Origin: Paludibacter sp.
GTDB lineage: Bacteria; Bacteroidota; Bacteroidia; Bacteroidales; Paludibacteraceae
Direction of reading: 5' to 3'
NCBI GenBank assembly: GCA_028710415.1
Contig: JAQTUE010000007.1
Location: 144,821 to 208,820, forward strand
Length of the DNA stretch: 64,000 nt
Part shown: positions 60,849 to 64,000 of the stretch, piece by piece
How positions within the stretch are numbered: the stretch's first letter is position 1
Layout: the number at the start of each line of letters is the position of its first letter
Notes under the pieces: model-generated
The model's database searches: none
Seen by the model: the letters and a program-made list of their open reading frames with translations, nothing else
Told to the model about the DNA's origin: nothing
Made by a program: the position numbers and the translations under genes

Positions 60849-62879
60849 ATGAAGAAAATCTTTTTCCCAATTATTGCTTTAGCGCTTATGACAACAGCTT
60901 GCAATTCTAAAAAAGAAGCCGCATTAACTGCCGGCATCGATGTGGCGAACCTGGATACTACCGTATCGCCAAAAAACGATTTTTATCAGTATGCCTGTGG
61001 AGGGTGGATGAAAAACAATCCCCTGACAGGTGAGTATTCACGTTTTGGCAGTTTTGATAAACTGGCTGAGAACAACCGCAAGCAACTCCGTGGGTTGATC
61101 GAAGAGATTGCTGCAAAGCCTGCTTCGAAAGGTACTGTGGAACAAAAGATCGGTGATGTGTACAACCTGGCTATGGACAGCACCAAACTGAATGCAGATG
61201 GATTCAAACCTATACAGGCTGAATTGAAGAAAATAGCAGAAGTGAAGACTGTAAATGACATCCTTACCATCATGCCCGAATTGTTCCTTTCCGGCCTTGA
61301 TCCTTATTTCACAGTATTCGTAGAAGCCGATCCAATGAACAGCTCGCTGGAATTGGTTCAGACTTACCAAAGCGGTATCAGCCTTGGACAACGTGATTAC
61401 TATCTGGAGAACGATGCCCATACCAAAGATATCCGCGATAAATACAAAGTTCATGTAGCAAAAATGTTCCAGTTAGCCGGTTCTACTCCTGCTGAAGCCC
61501 AAAAGAACATGGAAGCGGTGATGACTATTGAAACACGCCTGGCAACAGCTGCATATGATAAAGTAAAATTGCGCGACCCACATGCCAATTACAATAAAAT
61601 GACCCTGGCTGACCTTCAAAAACTGGTTCCTGAGATTAAGTGGAATGAGTATCTGACAGCTCTTGGATTAAAGAATACGAAGGATGTCAGCGTTTCTCAA
61701 AAAGAATCATTGGTTGAAGTAGGTAAAATTATCTCTACGGAGCCCATAGCTGCCCAAATTGCCTACTTGCAGTGGAAATTGATAGACGAGTCGGCTTCAT
61801 ATTTAAGTGACGCTGTATACGCCCAGAACTTCGATTTCTATGGTAAGACCCTTTCGGGCAAGAAAGAACAACAACCACGCTGGAAACGTGCAGTAAGTAC
61901 GGTGGATGGAGTGCTTGGCGAAGCAGTAGGACAAATGTATGCCAAGAAGTATTTCCCTGCCGAATCAAAGGAGCGTATGCTGAAACTGGTTCATAACCTG
62001 CAGGAATCATTGGGTGAACGTATCAAGGCTTTGGCCTGGATGGGTGATTCTACCAAATTAAAAGCTATTGAAAAACTAAAATCATTCTATGTGAAAATCG
62101 GATATCCTGACAAATGGAGGGATTATTCTGACCTTGATATCGTAAAAGATTCATATTATGCCAATATCCAACGGGCTAATAAGTTTGAACATGCTTACCG
62201 CTTCGCAAAAGCAGGTAAAAAAGTAGATAAATCGGAATGGCAAATGACTCCTCAAACAGTGAATGCTTACTACAATCCCTCTACCAACGAAATCTGTTTC
62301 CCTGCCGGAATCCTGCAATACCCATTCTTCGATATGAATGCGGATGATGCCTTTAATTATGGCGCTATCGGTGTAGTTATCGGGCATGAAATGACCCATG
62401 GTTTTGATGACCAGGGCCGTCAGTTTGATAAGGAAGGTAACCTGAAAGACTGGTGGACTGCCCAGGATGGTAAGAAATTTGATGCCCGTGCGAAAGTTAT
62501 GGCTGATTATTTTGATGCTATCACAGTAGCTCCGGGAGTTCATGGCAACGGTAAATTCACATTGGGTGAAAATATTGCCGATCACGGTGGTTTGCAGGTA
62601 TCGTACCAGGCATTCAAGAAAGCGACTGCCAATGCTCCTCTTGACAAAAAAGATGGCTTTACACCTGAACAACGTTTCTTCCTGGCTTATGCCAACGTCT
62701 GGGCCGGTAACGTTCGTCCTGAAGAGATCCTGAAACGTACGAAGTCAGATCCTCATTCATTGGGCAAATGGCGTGTAAATGGTGCTTTACCACAGATTCA
62801 GGCATGGTATGATGCATTTGATATCAAAGCCGGTGATCCAATGTATGTTCCTGTTGAAAAACGTGTTTCAATCTGGTAA
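60849..62879 (+). CDS. M13 family metallopeptidase lipoprotein (PepO/neprilysin-like)
   Basis: A 676-residue protein with a lipobox (LMTTAC, Cys at about residue 18), so it is anchored in the cell envelope. The N-terminal M13 domain starts with SPKNDFYQYACGGWMKNNP. The catalytic domain has the zinc motif HEMTH near residue 514 (VIGHEMTHGFDDQGRQFD), the third-ligand motif ENIADHGG near 573, and the substrate-binding NAYYNP. Length and order fit neprilysin-type oligopeptidases. It is followed by a dispersed repeat and a terminator. Confidence 0.93.
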   Translation: MKKIFFPIIALALMTTACNSKKEAALTAGIDVANLDTTVSPKNDFYQYACGGWMKNNPLTGEYSRFGSFDKLAENNRKQLRGLIEEIAAKPASKGTVEQKIGDVYNLAMDSTKLNADGFKPIQAELKKIAEVKTVNDILTIMPELFLSGLDPYFTVFVEADPMNSSLELVQTYQSGISLGQRDYYLENDAHTKDIRDKYKVHVAKMFQLAGSTPAEAQKNMEAVMTIETRLATAAYDKVKLRDPHANYNKMTLADLQKLVPEIKWNEYLTALGLKNTKDVSVSQKESLVEVGKIISTEPIAAQIAYLQWKLIDESASYLSDAVYAQNFDFYGKTLSGKKEQQPRWKRAVSTVDGVLGEAVGQMYAKKYFPAESKERMLKLVHNLQESLGERIKALAWMGDSTKLKAIEKLKSFYVKIGYPDKWRDYSDLDIVKDSYYANIQRANKFEHAYRFAKAGKKVDKSEWQMTPQTVNAYYNPSTNEICFPAGILQYPFFDMNADDAFNYGAIGVVIGHEMTHGFDDQGRQFDKEGNLKDWWTAQDGKKFDARAKVMADYFDAITVAPGVHGNGKFTLGENIADHGGLQVSYQAFKKATANAPLDKKDGFTPEQRFFLAYANVWAGNVRPEEILKRTKSDPHSLGKWRVNGALPQIQAWYDAFDIKAGDPMYVPVEKRVSIW

Positions 62880-62900
62880 TATTTAAAAACTCAACCCTCT

Positions 62901-63104
62901 TTATTCCCCTTTAGGGGTTAGGGGTAACAAATAAGGCAGAACCTCATCGTCTGCCTTATTTTTTTTGCGGTTATACTGCCTTTTGCTTTCCATAACCTTT
63001 CGATAATTAATCGATTTCCCATGTGCTTGAATTTCTTCTTCCCGGCTTTGCTTTCGTGCTGCCTTCACCTGCTCCATAACGGAGGACTTCTTTCTCTTTT
63101 TCAT
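62901..63104 (-). CDS. Small basic protein with repeat-derived C-terminus
   Basis: A 67-residue, very basic protein (MKKRKKSSVMEQVKAARKQSREEEIQ, YNRKKNKADDEVLPYL). I recall similar short Bacteroidota proteins of the form KKNKADD-x-LPYx that end there. Here the frame continues LPLTPKGE and a stop, all from the 23-bp element. The codons for KADDEVLPYL also form the hairpin that ends the convergent M13 gene. It may be nucleic-acid binding given its charge. Function unknown. Confidence 0.6.
   Translation of the reverse strand: MKKRKKSSVMEQVKAARKQSREEEIQAHGKSINYRKVMESKRQYNRKKNKADDEVLPYLLPLTPKGE
62903..62925 (+). repeat. Dispersed 23-bp element, copy 4
   Basis: Identical to the copies at 58229 and 58324. 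On the minus strand its only open frame supplies the last residues (PLTPKG) and, with the next base, the stop of the small basic protein gene. Confidence 0.92.
62929..62966 (+). terminator. Terminator of the M13 peptidase gene
   Basis: AAATAAGGCAGA pairs with TCTGCCTTATTT around ACCTCATCG, followed by a T-run. It lies 50 bases beyond the peptidase stop and inside the 3' coding part of the minus-strand small gene. Confidence 0.85.
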
Positions 63105-63221
63105 TTGTTTATTAATTATTTTAACTCTACTTGCAATAACAAAATAATCTTATTTTTGTTTTAAATATCTTAGTATAGGTTGTCTTGGGATAATAGATAA
63201 CAGATAGGTGATAGAGGATTT

Positions 63222-63280
63222 GGGAGTCGCGATTTCCATATCGCGAATTTTGATCATTGATTATGGAAATCGTGAGTCCC
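63222..63280. repeat. Imperfect palindrome upstream of the RAYT gene
   Basis: Arm 63222-63239 (GGGAGTCGCGATTTCCAT) pairs with arm 63263-63280 with 16 of 18 matches. An inner hairpin TCGCGA/TCGCGA (63227-63232 with 63241-63246) is possible. It lies about 75 bases before the RAYT start. Confidence 0.75.
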
Positions 63281-63355
63281 TTAATAGCCTATCCTAATAT
63301 CCAAACTTAAAAACCCTATCTTAAAAAGCAGTTACATCATTTAAACCGCAAAGGT

Positions 63356-63901
63356 ATGGAAAAGAAAGAATTCTATCGTCATGCCCTTCCACATTTTCAG
63401 AAACCGGGTCAGTCATATTTCATTACATGGGTTTTAAAAGATGCTGTGCCACCCAAAGCATTTGAAAGTTACAAGATCAAAATCAGTAATTTACATTCCA
63501 AATTGCAAATACTTAATGATAATAAAGCAGATAATGCCATTATTCTTGCCACCAGGATGGAGTACTATTTGACTGTTAATAATTTTATGAAAGCATATGA
63601 TGACTTACTTCACTTACAGGATAAATCCATTGTCAATTTATCAAATGAATCAAATCGGGATATTCTAATTCGAACTCTGGCTTTTTGGGAAGGTAAGAAG
63701 ATTGAGAATTATGCTTATTGTGTCATGTCAAACCATGTTCATTGGGTATTTAGGGTCTTTGAAAAGGATAACAATAATCAACCTGTTTATTTGCAGGATA
63801 TATTACAATCTGTGAAAAGGTTTTCAGCCACTGAGATTAATAAAATTGAAGGTTTAAAGGGTTCTTTATGGCAAAATACTGCTGATGCAGTAAATTGTTA
63901 A
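63356..63901 (+). CDS. RAYT-type (IS200-like Y1) transposase, 3' end altered
   Basis: A 181-residue protein of the REP-associated tyrosine transposase type: HALPHFQKPGQSYFITWVLKDAVPP at the start, then YCVMSNHVHWVFRVF with the HxH metal motif (near residue 125) and LQDILQSVKRFSATEINKIEGLKGSLWQ. Family members continue after LWQ with a helix carrying RESFDH-like residues and the catalytic tyrosine region, but here it reads NTADAVNC and stops. It is probably truncated. An imperfect palindrome lies just upstream. Confidence 0.75.
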   Translation: MEKKEFYRHALPHFQKPGQSYFITWVLKDAVPPKAFESYKIKISNLHSKLQILNDNKADNAIILATRMEYYLTVNNFMKAYDDLLHLQDKSIVNLSNESNRDILIRTLAFWEGKKIENYAYCVMSNHVHWVFRVFEKDNNNQPVYLQDILQSVKRFSATEINKIEGLKGSLWQNTADAVNC

Positions 63902-64000
63902 CGTATTTAACTAAAACAGCAATAATTGTTCTTTGACTTCTTGATTTTCCACGATTTGATTTTTTTCATTCACATTGAGCAATTTTAGCAATGGAGTTTT

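Overview
The window looks like a chromosomal segment from a member of the Bacteroidota, probably order Bacteroidales. The gene set points that way: a BspA-like leucine-rich-repeat protein with a type IX-secretion-style tail, DUF3943, DUF4294 and DUF4268 proteins, a helix-hairpin-helix outer-membrane protein, a RAYT-type transposase, and a PASTA-RluD-Ddl run. Several promoters fit the Bacteroidota pattern TTG-N19/20-TAnnTTTG, and clear Shine-Dalgarno sites are scarce. No rRNA, tRNA or CRISPR array was seen. Gene names are given from remembered family motifs; no database search was possible.

Layout. 0-1.7 kb: end of an acyl-CoA ligase gene and upp. 1.7-8.4 kb: a secreted GH5-like glycosidase, then a glycan cluster (GtrA flippase-like protein, UDP-galactopyranose-mutase-like flavoprotein, two GT-C-type membrane proteins) with a composite IS/gene scar between the last two. 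8.4-9.1 kb: an ORF-less group II intron relic placed right behind the terminator of an M48 peptidase gene. 9.1-12.3 kb: M48 peptidase, VanZ-like protein, DprA, DUF4268. 12.3-13.1 kb: a decayed IS4-family transposase and a GC-rich hairpin. 13.2-20.7 kb: purH and the cell-shape operon mreB-mreC-mreD-mrdA-rodA. 20.8-23.7 kb: YnfA-like protein, three small envelope proteins (PEGA/SHOCT lipoprotein, membrane peptide, Bor-like lipoprotein) and pyrophosphatase. 24.5-28.9 kb: TauE/SafE exporter and an acetate module, pta, a divergent hydroxyacyl-CoA dehydrogenase, and ackA. 29.5-39.2 kb: outer-membrane proteins, a GNAT-like/small-protein pair, an oxidoreductase-metallohydrolase pair and a truncated DUF1016 gene. 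39.2-43.7 kb: isoprenoid synthase, ddl, rluD, PASTA protein, and rpmH (52 codons). 43.9-45.3 kb: a toxin-antitoxin island. 46.2-50.9 kb: sugar isomerase-like protein, aspartic protease-PDZ protein, epimerase, SDR. 51.0-53.7 kb: the BspA-like gene between two direct repeats. 54.3-64 kb: nadA, a second small-antitoxin locus, VOC protein, U32 peptidase, a barrel protein, dus, M13 peptidase and a RAYT gene with a nearby palindrome.

The most unusual content is between and at the edges of genes. A 23-bp element built on CCCCTTTAGGGGTTAGGGG occurs four times, twice inside coding sequence in its only open frame. Several sequence-unrelated families of short-period (8-11 bp), often inverted, arrays fill intergenic gaps. 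One small antitoxin-like motif (GRRLLEEL) appears at three loci with three different partners. A 2.5-kb BspA segment is bracketed by 73-76-bp direct repeats, the first of which truncates a lipoprotein gene.
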